Below are positions 7,354-16,025 of a stretch of DNA of 64,000 nucleotides, piece by piece. Every line of letters begins with the position of its first letter. Within the stretch, counting starts at the first letter, position 1. Origin of the DNA: Salinigranum marinum (GTDB lineage Archaea > Halobacteriota > Halobacteria > Halobacteriales > Haloferacaceae); the NCBI RefSeq assembly GCF_024228675.1, contig NZ_CP100462.1, positions 1 through 64,000 of the forward strand, written 5' to 3'. The notes below the pieces were generated by a model. It did no database searches. It was given only the letters and a program-made list of their open reading frames with translations, and was not told the origin of the DNA. Position numbers and translations under genes: made by a program.

Positions 7354-8988
7354 ATGAATCCGGACGGACCAGTGACTGGCCGTCCGCCGACTCGGGCGCC
7401 TCACGGGATGGTGTCGTCCCCGCACACACTCGCGAGTGCGGCAGGGCTCGACGTACTGCAGCGGGGTGGCAGCGCGGTCGACGCCGCGATCGCCACGAAC
7501 GCGGTGTTGTGTGTCGCCTACCCGCACATGGCGGGGCTCGGTGGGGATGGGTTCTGGCTGGTACACGACGGTCGGGGCGCACGGGCAGTCAACGCGAGTG
7601 GCCCTGCCGCAGCAGAGGCGACGCCCGAGTACTACGCCGACCGAGGATACGACGCGATTCCGGAGCGGGGGGCAGAGGCCGCGCTGACGGTTCCGGGTGC
7701 CGTCGATGGCTGGCGGGCCGTCCACGAGGCGTACGGGCGACTAGAGTGGGGCGACCTGTTCCAGGCGGCGATCCGCTACGCCCGGGACGGTGTGCCCGTC
7801 GCTCGCTCACTCGCAGACTGGCTCGTCACCGATCGCGACCTCCTGCGTGGCACGTCGGGGGGCGAGACGTTCCTTCGTGACGGTGCCGCTCCCGAACAGG
7901 GGAGCCACCTCGTCCAGCGTGAACTCGCCGCGACGTTCGAGCGGTTGGCGAACGACGGTCCGCGGGACGGGTTCTACGAGGGAACGGTCGCCGAGGAGTT
8001 CTGTGCAAGCCTCGATGGATCGCCGCTGCGGGCGTCGGACTTCGCGGCTTATCGTGCCGAGTGGGTCGATCCAGTGACGACGACGTACCGGGGGAAGACC
8101 GTCCACGAACTGCCACCGAACACACAGGGGTTCAGTGCGCTCTCCGTTCTGAACCTGCTCGAGGGATTCGACCCGACAGCCTGGGGAGACGGGAGCGCCG
8201 ACTACTACCACCACCTCACCGAGTGTGTGAAACTCGCGTTCGCCGACCGAGACGCGTGGCTGACCGACCCCGACTTCTTCGATATCCCCGTCGGAAGACT
8301 CATCGACAAAGAGTACGCCGCGGAACGGCGTGCGCGGATCGACGCGGAGCGTGTGCTTCCTTCCTCCGTCGATCCGGGCATCGAACCTCCGACCGGCGCG
8401 GCCAGTCGTTCCCCGGGTGGCGACACGGTTTATTTCACCGCCGTCGACGACGACGGACTGGTGGTTTCGGCTATCCAGTCGATCTACTTCGACTTCGGGA
8501 GCGGCGTCGTCGCCGGGGATACTGGCATCGTCCCGCAGAACAGAGGGGCGTTCTTCTCGCTCGACGACACCCATCCGAACGTCTTGGAGCCGGGCAAACG
8601 GAGCTTCCACACCCTCATTCCGGCACTCGTGACCGTCGACGGAACGCCGCGTCTCGCGTTCGGTACGATGGGTGGAGAGGGACAGCCTCAGACCCAGGCG
8701 GCCCTTCTCACCCGCCTGATCGACTTCGAGTACGACGTCCAACAGGCACTCGAGGCACCGCGATGGCTGTACGGCCGAACATGGGGCGCTGACACCCGCG
8801 CGTTGTCACTCGAGGGACGTGTCTCGGATCGCGTGGCGAGCGAGCTCGAACGGCGAGGGCATCCCGTTCGGATTCACTCCGACTGGGACGATACGATGGG
8901 CCACGCCGCAGCGATTCGTGTACACGAGAACGGACTGCTCGAAGGCGGGGCGGACCCGCGAGGCGACGGGGCGGCACTCGGTTACTGA
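7354..8988 (+). CDS. ggt: Gamma-glutamyltransferase family protein (Ntn hydrolase)
   Basis: The 544-residue product is a GGT-type N-terminal-nucleophile hydrolase. These are made as proenzymes that cleave themselves before a Thr and then hydrolyse or transfer gamma-glutamyl groups. The N-terminus begins with the family opening HGMVSSPHTLASAAGLDVLQRGGSAVDAAIA (two blocks) and GLGGDGFWL. The predicted nucleophile is Thr358 in GGDTVYFTAVDDDG, and the late GTMGGEGQPQTQ motif follows. ATG 7354 is chosen because upstream in-frame sequence has no family similarity. No signal peptide is evident, so a cytoplasmic role is likely. It could act on gamma-glutamyl amides or peptides together with the amidase and peptidase-like genes downstream, and family members also include cephalosporin acylase-like enzymes. 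Confidence 0.88.
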   Translation: MNPDGPVTGRPPTRAPHGMVSSPHTLASAAGLDVLQRGGSAVDAAIATNAVLCVAYPHMAGLGGDGFWLVHDGRGARAVNASGPAAAEATPEYYADRGYDAIPERGAEAALTVPGAVDGWRAVHEAYGRLEWGDLFQAAIRYARDGVPVARSLADWLVTDRDLLRGTSGGETFLRDGAAPEQGSHLVQRELAATFERLANDGPRDGFYEGTVAEEFCASLDGSPLRASDFAAYRAEWVDPVTTTYRGKTVHELPPNTQGFSALSVLNLLEGFDPTAWGDGSADYYHHLTECVKLAFADRDAWLTDPDFFDIPVGRLIDKEYAAERRARIDAERVLPSSVDPGIEPPTGAASRSPGGDTVYFTAVDDDGLVVSAIQSIYFDFGSGVVAGDTGIVPQNRGAFFSLDDTHPNVLEPGKRSFHTLIPALVTVDGTPRLAFGTMGGEGQPQTQAALLTRLIDFEYDVQQALEAPRWLYGRTWGADTRALSLEGRVSDRVASELERRGHPVRIHSDWDDTMGHAAAIRVHENGLLEGGADPRGDGAALGY

Positions 8989-9214
8989 CCACTCCACGAC
9001 TCGATCTCTCACCCGCGTGTAAGCAGTCGGCTCCTGGCCACGGGGTGGGTTGTCCTTGGAGAACCGGGACTGGAGTCACGCTCGCTAGCGATCCGTTTCC
9101 GACCGCAATCTCTGTCCATACGCCCCTGATACTACCATCGTTTCCGCTCCCGAGAGATTCCGCCATTCCTGCTCGGCTGTGGCACCCACACCGGTTGTGA
9201 TCCTTCTACTCGGA

Positions 9215-10750
9215 TTATGACCTCGGAACCGGACGTGTGGCTTCGACTGCGCTCCCGAGCTGGAACAGCGTCCGCTCATCGAAACGGGAGCCGACGAGCA
9301 TAAGACCGACTGGAAGCCGGTCTACCGTCCCACAGGGGACAGTGAGTGCTGGATGCCCGGTATGGTTGAACGGGGCCGTGTTTGCACCGGGTGTCAGGGA
9401 CCGTTTCACCCGAGTGACTCGATCGCTGTTTTCGTCGTACTCGAACGGGAGCATTGGCGTCGTCGGCATCGCGAGCGCATCACACTCGTCTAACAGTTGT
9501 GTGTACTGGCGCTCCGCCTCCAGAATGAGATTTTTTGCCTTCGCGTACAACTCCAGTCCATACTCGTCGGCGATGTAGTCGGCACACAGCGCTCTGGATT
9601 TCATCGTCGGGGGGAGACGATCGGGGTCAGAGCGCGTAACTCTCCGGAAGTGCCTGATAAAATCGGTCCAGTACCACCCAGTCTGATTCGTTCCGAAGCC
9701 GTCCTCGTCGACCGTCCCGCTCCCACCCTGAACGACGATCAGAGGACATATCGAGAGGCTCAGTCGATGTGGATCGACGGAGACGGTCCGCACCTCGACT
9801 CCACGTTGTTTGAGATTGTCTATCGCCTTTCGGACTTCGGCGTCGATTCGGGGGTCGGACACCTCTCGGTCGAATCCCTCGTCGAGGACACCGACAGTCA
9901 GGCCATCGACCGTGGTCGAGACAGCGTCGGTGTACTCGTCCGGTTCGACATGCACGGACTGACGGCCGTCCAGTGAGTGACTCTCCCCGTCTGGCCCCGC
10001 GACGGCTTCCAGCGTCCGGGCGGCCTCCTTGACCGACCGTGTGAGCGGGCCAACGGTATCGGTCGTCCGTTCTACTGGCACCACCCCAGTGTACGGAACG
10101 AGGCCTCGTGTCGGTTTCAGTCCCACTACGCCACACCACGAGGCGGGCGTCCGAATCGACCCCCCCTGGTCACCGCCGATGGCGATATCGCAGTCCCCCA
10201 CAGCGACCGACGCAGCGCCTCCACTCGAAGACCCACCGGCGAGGTATTCCTCCCCGTGGGGGTTCAGCACCGGCCCGAAGTCGCTGGTGTCGCCGGACGA
10301 AGAATCCGAGAAGTTGTCCATGTTGTTCTTGCCGACGATGGTAGCCCCCGAATCGAGGAGACGACCGACCACCGTCGCATCGATCCGCGGGACGTAGCCG
10401 CGCATGAGGTCCGACCCCAGAGTCATCTCGTAGCCCGCGACGGCGATGCTGTCTTTTATTCCGATTGTTTTTCCGGATAACGGGCCGCTCGCCGCTCCCT
10501 CGAGTTCGAACCGGAGAATCCACGCGTTGTGCGGGTCTTCGGTAGCGTCGGGCCGGTATCCAGGTTTGCGGTCCGTGTGTTCGGTCTCGTGGACCGCAAA
10601 TCTCGGTTCGTCGGCATCGACCAGTTCGTCTAGTCCGTCAACGAAAGACGTAACAAGCTCGGAGAAGTCGTCCGCCTCCGCGTCATCGAGTCTGAATCCG
10701 CGCCGAGACGCGTAGTCCCTCAGTTGCTTCCGCGAAGGTAGTCGAACCAT
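9215..10750 (-). CDS. Amidase signature-family amidase
   Basis: This 511-residue hydrolase of the amidase signature family uses a Ser-cisSer-Lys triad to cleave amides. Lys99 lies in KTIGIKDS, the cis-Ser in AGGSSSGG (Ser174/175) and the nucleophile is Ser198 in DQGGSIRTPA. The family's GLKPTRGLVP follows. The N-terminal 80 residues are a helical extension. It lacks GatA context (no gatB, gatC or gatD), so it is more likely catabolic than a tRNA amidotransferase subunit. It is convergent with the GGT gene and in the same direction as the M24 gene upstream. Confidence 0.88.
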   Translation of the reverse strand: MVRLPSRKQLRDYASRRGFRLDDAEADDFSELVTSFVDGLDELVDADEPRFAVHETEHTDRKPGYRPDATEDPHNAWILRFELEGAASGPLSGKTIGIKDSIAVAGYEMTLGSDLMRGYVPRIDATVVGRLLDSGATIVGKNNMDNFSDSSSGDTSDFGPVLNPHGEEYLAGGSSSGGAASVAVGDCDIAIGGDQGGSIRTPASWCGVVGLKPTRGLVPYTGVVPVERTTDTVGPLTRSVKEAARTLEAVAGPDGESHSLDGRQSVHVEPDEYTDAVSTTVDGLTVGVLDEGFDREVSDPRIDAEVRKAIDNLKQRGVEVRTVSVDPHRLSLSICPLIVVQGGSGTVDEDGFGTNQTGWYWTDFIRHFRRVTRSDPDRLPPTMKSRALCADYIADEYGLELYAKAKNLILEAERQYTQLLDECDALAMPTTPMLPFEYDENSDRVTRVKRSLTPGANTAPFNHTGHPALTVPCGTVDRLPVGLMLVGSRFDERTLFQLGSAVEATRPVPRS

Positions 10751-10889
10751 CGGTGGGTCTCTTATTTCACCCCGTATCCCAGTTCGACGATCCGTTCCCT
10801 GTGCTTTCCAACGGACGCATCGTCACTTCGATGTGAATGGCCGTTTAGACCGTGCTTAACGGGCCCGCGGAGCCGCCGTTTCCTCTGGC

Positions 10890-12047
10890 TCATTGTCCCA
10901 TGACGAACAGCTCACTCGTGTCGAATTCGTCGGAGAGCAGTTCGGCCCCGTCCTCGGTGACGAGTACTTGATCCTGAACGTGCCAGAACCCATCGACAAT
11001 GGGTTCGAGACAGACGACCATCCCCGGCCGCAGCTCCGTCTCCTCGCCGGGGTGGAAGATCGGCTCCTCTTGATGCCACCAGATGCCAGTACTGTGGCCG
11101 GCAAGCGATGCTGCACCGGCATAGCCGCGCTTTCTCAACTGCTCTTTCAGAAATTCGTACACCTCTTGTGCCTCGACACCAGGCCTGATTTTCTCGTCAA
11201 GTATCGTTCGGTGGATGTCGCGCACGTCCTCGTAATACTCGACCTGTTCGTCCGTGGGCGATCCCATCACGGCCATCCGGGACAGGTTCGCCGCGTATCC
11301 TCGGTAATACGATACGTAGTCCGTTCGGACGACATTACCGTTCTCTACTGGTACAGGTCCTTCACCACCGTACGTGATGTCCGCGTTGTCGGACTGCATC
11401 ATACCGTGGCCCCACTCGGCACCCCGTTCAATCATGAATTCGAGCATTTGGGCGTGCAGTTCTTCCTCGGTGACGCCCGGTTCCGCGTCGCCGAAGACTT
11501 CGATGTGTGCCTTGTCCTGTATCTCGACGGACTTTCGCAGCAGTTCTATTTCGCGGTCCGTTTTGATGTTCCGAACCCGATTAAGTGTGGCCGTGCAGTC
11601 GACTAGCTCCCCGGACGAAAGCCCCTCGGACAACTCCGCCCACTGATCTACGTTCAGTTCCTGTCGCTCGATCCCGATTCGTCCGTCACCGAGCCCGAGT
11701 TCTTCGAGCCGATCGATACAGATAGCCCAAGGTGACTCGGTGTATTCAGTATATGTCCGAATGTCGTCGATCCAACTCGACTGCGCCGCGAGTTTGTGGC
11801 TAAAGCCGTTGACCACGAGCGTCGGCGCCCCCTCTAGCGGCCAGACAACCAATGCGGGCCGGGGACTCCACACGAAGTCCTGATGCCGACCGAGCGTCCC
11901 GGGGAATCGCATCCCGGACAAATACATGGCATTCCGACCGGAGCGTGCGATCACCGCGTCGACACCAGCTGCGCTGAGCCGCTGAGAGAGCTCCTCTTCA
12001 TTATACCACGGCTTCTGCCTTACCAACCATTCAACATCAGTGGTCAT
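10890..12047 (-). CDS. M24 'pita-bread' family protein, creatinase-like, metal ligands altered
   Basis: This 385-residue protein has a creatinase-type N-terminal domain and a C-terminal M24 catalytic fold. M24B Xaa-Pro peptidases use five metal ligands. Aligned by hand to the consensus, Asp243 (RTDYV), His318 (GHSTG) and Glu348 (CLEP) are kept. The second Asp is Asn254 (YAANLSR instead of YxxDxTR) and the last Glu is Gln358 (HVQDQVLVTEDG instead of RIEDTVLVT). With two of five ligands lost, a dinuclear metallopeptidase is unlikely. Metal-independent creatinase or a related C-N hydrolase is a better model. It lies between an amidase and a peptide importer, which fits amide or guanidino compound breakdown. 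Confidence 0.75.
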   Translation of the reverse strand: MTTDVEWLVRQKPWYNEEELSQRLSAAGVDAVIARSGRNAMYLSGMRFPGTLGRHQDFVWSPRPALVVWPLEGAPTLVVNGFSHKLAAQSSWIDDIRTYTEYTESPWAICIDRLEELGLGDGRIGIERQELNVDQWAELSEGLSSGELVDCTATLNRVRNIKTDREIELLRKSVEIQDKAHIEVFGDAEPGVTEEELHAQMLEFMIERGAEWGHGMMQSDNADITYGGEGPVPVENGNVVRTDYVSYYRGYAANLSRMAVMGSPTDEQVEYYEDVRDIHRTILDEKIRPGVEAQEVYEFLKEQLRKRGYAGAASLAGHSTGIWWHQEEPIFHPGEETELRPGMVVCLEPIVDGFWHVQDQVLVTEDGAELLSDEFDTSELFVMGQ

Positions 12048-12480
12048 ACCACAAGGATATAATCCAGGTATTTGAATCTTATGAATGGCTCATATTTCCT
12101 GAGAGAAAGATCGGATTCACAAAACCATTTACTTTCAAAATTTATCTATTCCACCTTTATTGCGAAACACCGAAGAAATGAGATCCGGAGGCGTAGCCTG
12201 AGACGGCTGCTCAGCGGAGGATCCATCGCCGAGCTAGGAGATTCCGGCCTCTTTCTCCTGCCGGGACGACGCAACGGCCCGAGTCATCGGTCAGGTCGCC
12301 GGTTCGTGCTGACGCCGGTAGCTACGGAAGCGAGTTCATGACTAAAATTCCGCCCAGCTACTCATCTATCTGCGAAAAGAATGGAATATTTTGTGGCGGA
12401 TATGTATGAGTACATGGACTATAATGCGATATTAATATACGATCGCAGGCTTTATACATCAGCATACGAATTTCCTTTCC
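12048..12480. other. Intergenic region upstream of the peptide ABC operon
   Basis: This gene-free interval separates the divergent M24 gene and the transporter operon. One short plus-strand frame (12072-12341) has no recognisable similarity. The last 100 bases are AT-rich and include the promoter of the binding-protein gene. Confidence 0.4.
12451..12459 (+). promoter_or_regulatory. TATA box of the peptide ABC transporter operon
   Basis: TTTATACAT is centred about 26 bases before the ATG at 12481, matching a leaderless haloarchaeal transcript. Confidence 0.55.
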
Positions 12481-14130
12481 ATGCCACCCGGTGACAATAG
12501 CACAGATGGGATCACTCGTCGACTATATCTGGCCTCTTTGGGGATCGGTGGGGCCACAGCCATTGCGGGGTGTTCCGGAATATCGGGCGAGGAACAAGCA
12601 AGCGGCAACGAGACGGAGGGTGACGAAACTGAGACGAGCCAACAGTTGAGCGGTCATCTCAGATTCGGCCTTTACGCTCCACCGCTGGGAATCAATCCGA
12701 TCACCGGGAGCATTATTGAGGGCTATGTCGTCCAAAAGTGGATGTACTCCACTCTGACAATGCGTGATAGCAACCTGAATGTTCACTCCGACCTGGCTAC
12801 CGATTGGGAAGCTTCGGACGATTCGACCCAGTGGACGTTCATGCTCCGCGATGACGCACGGTTCAATTACAATGGGAATCGGGTCCTCGCTGAGGACGTC
12901 AAGGCCACTTTCGATACCGTCTACGACGAAGACGTAGGGAGTCCCGGCAATGGAGCACTGGGACCCATAGAGAGCGTCGAGGTGGTAAACGACCACGCAG
13001 TCCAGATCAACCTCGAATCGTCGTACGGAAACATGCCAATCAAGATGGCCAAGCCCTGGGCGATGATCGCGCCGAAAGAGATTCTGGATTCGGATGGTCC
13101 ACAGGCTCTCGACAATACAGATTACGGGAGCGGCCCGTTCAACCTCAAAAACTACATACCCGAAGACGAGATTGTCGTGACGGCGAACGAGGACTACTAT
13201 CTGACCGACGAGAACGGCGATGCGTTGCCCGGTGTCCAGCAAGTCACGGGACAGGTGATCGAGGATCCGACCACCCGGATTAACAACATGCGAAACGGGA
13301 GTTCGGACATCATCACAGGAGTCCCACCTGAAAACTGGTCCCAGCTAGAAAACATGAGCGAGGTGCGTACGAATACGGTCCCGGGCGGCACGTTCTACTC
13401 CATCGCGATGCGGGTGACCGACGAACCGTTCACAGACAATAGAGTCAGGCAGGCGTTCAAATACGCGGTCGACAAAGAGGAAATACTGGCAACGGCACAG
13501 CAGGGACTTGGCGTTCTCGGACAGGACCACCAGCTAGCACCGTTTTATAATGTGGCTCCTGATCTACCACAAAAATACGGTCCCGGAGCGCAACCCGAGC
13601 GGGCGAGGGAGTTGCTCGCCGAAGCCGGGTACGGCGATGGGCTGACGTTGGATTTCCCACTCATCGTCTCGCCCACCTCTCCTCAGATGGAGAAGACGGC
13701 CGTTCTGGCTCAGGAACATCTCAGTGAGGTCGGTGTAGAGTTCGAAATCCGACGAGTGAGTTGGGATCAGATGTGGTCGGGAATCTTCGGAAACAATCCG
13801 TTTTCGATCATGTCGTGGTTCTGCCGACCCGAACCCGACTTCCTGATGAACCAACACAATACTCCCGGTGCTCCTTGGGCCGGCGAAACCATGTTCCATC
13901 CGGACGAGTTCGTCGAGACGCTTCGTGCGGCACAGTCCGCTCTCGACCCCGAAACAAAAAAAGCGCGATACAGGGAGTGCGCCGAGATAATGCAGGATCG
14001 CGGCGGATATATTGTTCCCTTCTTCGCCTCTCGGCTGCACGCCGCACAGAACTACGTCAAGAACTTCCAACCTGACCCCTTGGCACTCCGGGAGCGAGTA
14101 GAACCCGTTCGTCTCAGCAACGATGTGTAG
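12481..14130 (+). CDS. Dipeptide/oligopeptide ABC transporter, substrate-binding lipoprotein
   Basis: This 549-residue protein belongs to the SBP_bac_5 (DppA/OppA) family, which captures peptides or related solutes outside the cell. The N-terminus has a twin-arginine signal (TRRLYLASLGIGGATA) ending in a lipobox IAGC. A Tat-exported, lipid-anchored protein is therefore predicted, as is usual in haloarchaea. An acidic linker (residues about 40-58) precedes the binding fold. It is the first gene of a four-gene operon with permease genes directly downstream. Substrate cannot be read from the sequence; neighbouring hydrolases suggest peptides, amides or similar nitrogenous compounds. Confidence 0.92.
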   Translation: MPPGDNSTDGITRRLYLASLGIGGATAIAGCSGISGEEQASGNETEGDETETSQQLSGHLRFGLYAPPLGINPITGSIIEGYVVQKWMYSTLTMRDSNLNVHSDLATDWEASDDSTQWTFMLRDDARFNYNGNRVLAEDVKATFDTVYDEDVGSPGNGALGPIESVEVVNDHAVQINLESSYGNMPIKMAKPWAMIAPKEILDSDGPQALDNTDYGSGPFNLKNYIPEDEIVVTANEDYYLTDENGDALPGVQQVTGQVIEDPTTRINNMRNGSSDIITGVPPENWSQLENMSEVRTNTVPGGTFYSIAMRVTDEPFTDNRVRQAFKYAVDKEEILATAQQGLGVLGQDHQLAPFYNVAPDLPQKYGPGAQPERARELLAEAGYGDGLTLDFPLIVSPTSPQMEKTAVLAQEHLSEVGVEFEIRRVSWDQMWSGIFGNNPFSIMSWFCRPEPDFLMNQHNTPGAPWAGETMFHPDEFVETLRAAQSALDPETKKARYRECAEIMQDRGGYIVPFFASRLHAAQNYVKNFQPDPLALRERVEPVRLSNDV

Positions 14131-14141
14131 AATTCTTTCTC

Positions 14142-15104
14142 ATGACCCGGTTCTATACGTACCTACTGAAACGAGTGGTGTATTCCGCTATCACGCTGGT
14201 TGCGATCTCGATGACGGTCTTTTTGATCACCCAGGTGCTTCCAGGTAACGCCGCTACGTCGCTCCTCGGACGGTATGCGACGGAGGGATCGGTCACAGCG
14301 ATCGAACAACAGTTGGGCCTCAACCAGCCGATATACGTGCAGTATCTGGACTGGTTCACCGGCATATTAACCGGTGATTGGGGACGGAGCTTCCGTTACT
14401 CGGAGCCAGTCTCCGAACTCGTCCTTCCACGGTTCGTCCGATCGATGCAGCTGGCACTGCTGACGCTGGTGCTCGTAGTGATCTTTGGCATCGGTCTCGG
14501 AGTCATCGCGGCGATCAAACGGGAGAGTCTCGCCGGGATGCTCGTGAGCACCGGCACGTACGCCGCGATCAGTTTGCCCGAATACGTGGTTGCAACGTTC
14601 CTGGTTCTGCTGTTTGCCGGTCCAGTGTTCAATGTTCTTCCGAACACCGGCTACGTCCCGCTTCACGAAGGCGTCGTTCCGTGGCTCCAGCATCTCATCC
14701 TTCCAGCATTATCGATGACGTTCCTTCTGATGGGATACGCGATGCGGCAGACGCGCTCGGAAATGATCGAGGTGCTTCAGTCCGAGTATATCAGAACTGC
14801 TCGACTGAAGGGATTGAGCGAATACCGGGTCATCATCTCGCACGCGCTTCGCAACGGTCTATTACCGACGATAACTGTCATCGCGTTCAATTTCGGCTAC
14901 ATGCTGGGCGGCATCGTCGTCGTCGAACAGGTATTCGTCTTCCCCGGGCTAGGGAGGATAATCATCGCATCGATCCAGAATCGGGACCTCCCGATGATAC
15001 AAATAACGATACTTCTGGTCGCTGCAGTGTACCTGTTCGCGAATCTGATCGCAGACCTGCTGTACACGAAACTCGATCCCCGTATCGAATACGGCGGTGA
15101 CTAA
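14142..15104 (+). CDS. dppB: Peptide ABC transporter permease DppB-type
   Basis: This 320-residue inner-membrane subunit has about six hydrophobic segments. The N-terminus FYTYLLKRVVYSAITLVAIS is typical of DppB/OppB. The cytoplasmic EAA-like loop (YIRTARLKGLSEYRVIISHALRN, in two blocks) contacts the ATPases. It starts 11 bases after the binding-protein gene and ends two bases before the DppC-type gene. With that gene it forms the transmembrane channel of the importer. Confidence 0.93.
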   Translation: MTRFYTYLLKRVVYSAITLVAISMTVFLITQVLPGNAATSLLGRYATEGSVTAIEQQLGLNQPIYVQYLDWFTGILTGDWGRSFRYSEPVSELVLPRFVRSMQLALLTLVLVVIFGIGLGVIAAIKRESLAGMLVSTGTYAAISLPEYVVATFLVLLFAGPVFNVLPNTGYVPLHEGVVPWLQHLILPALSMTFLLMGYAMRQTRSEMIEVLQSEYIRTARLKGLSEYRVIISHALRNGLLPTITVIAFNFGYMLGGIVVVEQVFVFPGLGRIIIASIQNRDLPMIQITILLVAAVYLFANLIADLLYTKLDPRIEYGGD

Positions 15105-15106
15105 CC

Positions 15107-16024
15107 ATGTCGACTACTGACACTACAGACACGACACGGAGCAGTGGGAGGAACGCCAACGAAGAACTCGAACCCCCGACGCGAGCGGCCACGTTCGCTC
15201 GGGGGGCACGGAAGGTTGCACACAACAAAAGCGCCCTCGTCGGCCTCGGTATACTCGTCCCGATCATCATGCTCTCCCTGTTTGGCCCGTTTCTCCCCCT
15301 CGCCTCGGCGTACGAGACGAATGCGCAGGAGGCGTTCGCACCTCCCAGCGCTGAGCATCCGTTCGGAACCGACACGTACGGGCGTGACCTCCTCTCCAGA
15401 GTCATAAACGGCGGACGAACTAGCCTTCTCATCGGCGTTACTCCGGTCCTTCTCGGACTGCTGTTCGCCGTTCCAATTGGACTCGTCGCCGGATATTACG
15501 GCGGAAACGTCGACGAATCCCTCATGCGGTTCATGGACCTGTTGTTGAGTTTCCCGTCGCTCCTGCTGGCACTGTTGATTATCGTTGCGCTCGGGAGCAG
15601 CATGTGGAACGCGATTATCGCCATTACACTGGTATTCATTCCACGCATCGCTCGGGTAGTTCGAGGAAGTGTCCTCTCGGTCAAAACGGAGGAGTTCATC
15701 GAAGCGGCGGAGGCCCGTGGGGAGTCGGATATCTATATCATGAAAAACGAGATCCTGCCGAATATCACCACGCCAATCCTGGTGGAAGCGACAATTCGCG
15801 TCGGGTTTGCAATCCTGATCGGGACGGCGATTTCGTTCCTCGGACTCGGAACGCAGCCCCCGAACCCCGACTGGGGATTCATGATTGAGGAGGGCCGGAC
15901 GGTGATGTACCAGTCTCCCTGGTATCTCCTGTGGCCGAGCGTCTTCCTAGGGCTCACCGTCGTCGGTCTAAACATCCTCGGCGATGGTATCAGGGACGCA
16001 CTCGATCCAAAGGAGGGTACGTAG
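15107..16024 (+). CDS. dppC: Peptide ABC transporter permease DppC-type
   Basis: This 305-residue second permease subunit has the DppC/OppC hallmark segment HPFGTDTYGRDLLSRVINGG after the first membrane span, an EAA-like loop (EAAEARGESDIYIMKNEILPN, in two blocks) and the C-terminal GLNILGDGIRDALDPK. The first 35 residues are a Thr-rich cytoplasmic extension. The stop codon is separated from the next start by one base, so translation is probably coupled. Confidence 0.93.
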   Translation: MSTTDTTDTTRSSGRNANEELEPPTRAATFARGARKVAHNKSALVGLGILVPIIMLSLFGPFLPLASAYETNAQEAFAPPSAEHPFGTDTYGRDLLSRVINGGRTSLLIGVTPVLLGLLFAVPIGLVAGYYGGNVDESLMRFMDLLLSFPSLLLALLIIVALGSSMWNAIIAITLVFIPRIARVVRGSVLSVKTEEFIEAAEARGESDIYIMKNEILPNITTPILVEATIRVGFAILIGTAISFLGLGTQPPNPDWGFMIEEGRTVMYQSPWYLLWPSVFLGLTVVGLNILGDGIRDALDPKEGT

Positions 16025-16025
16025 C

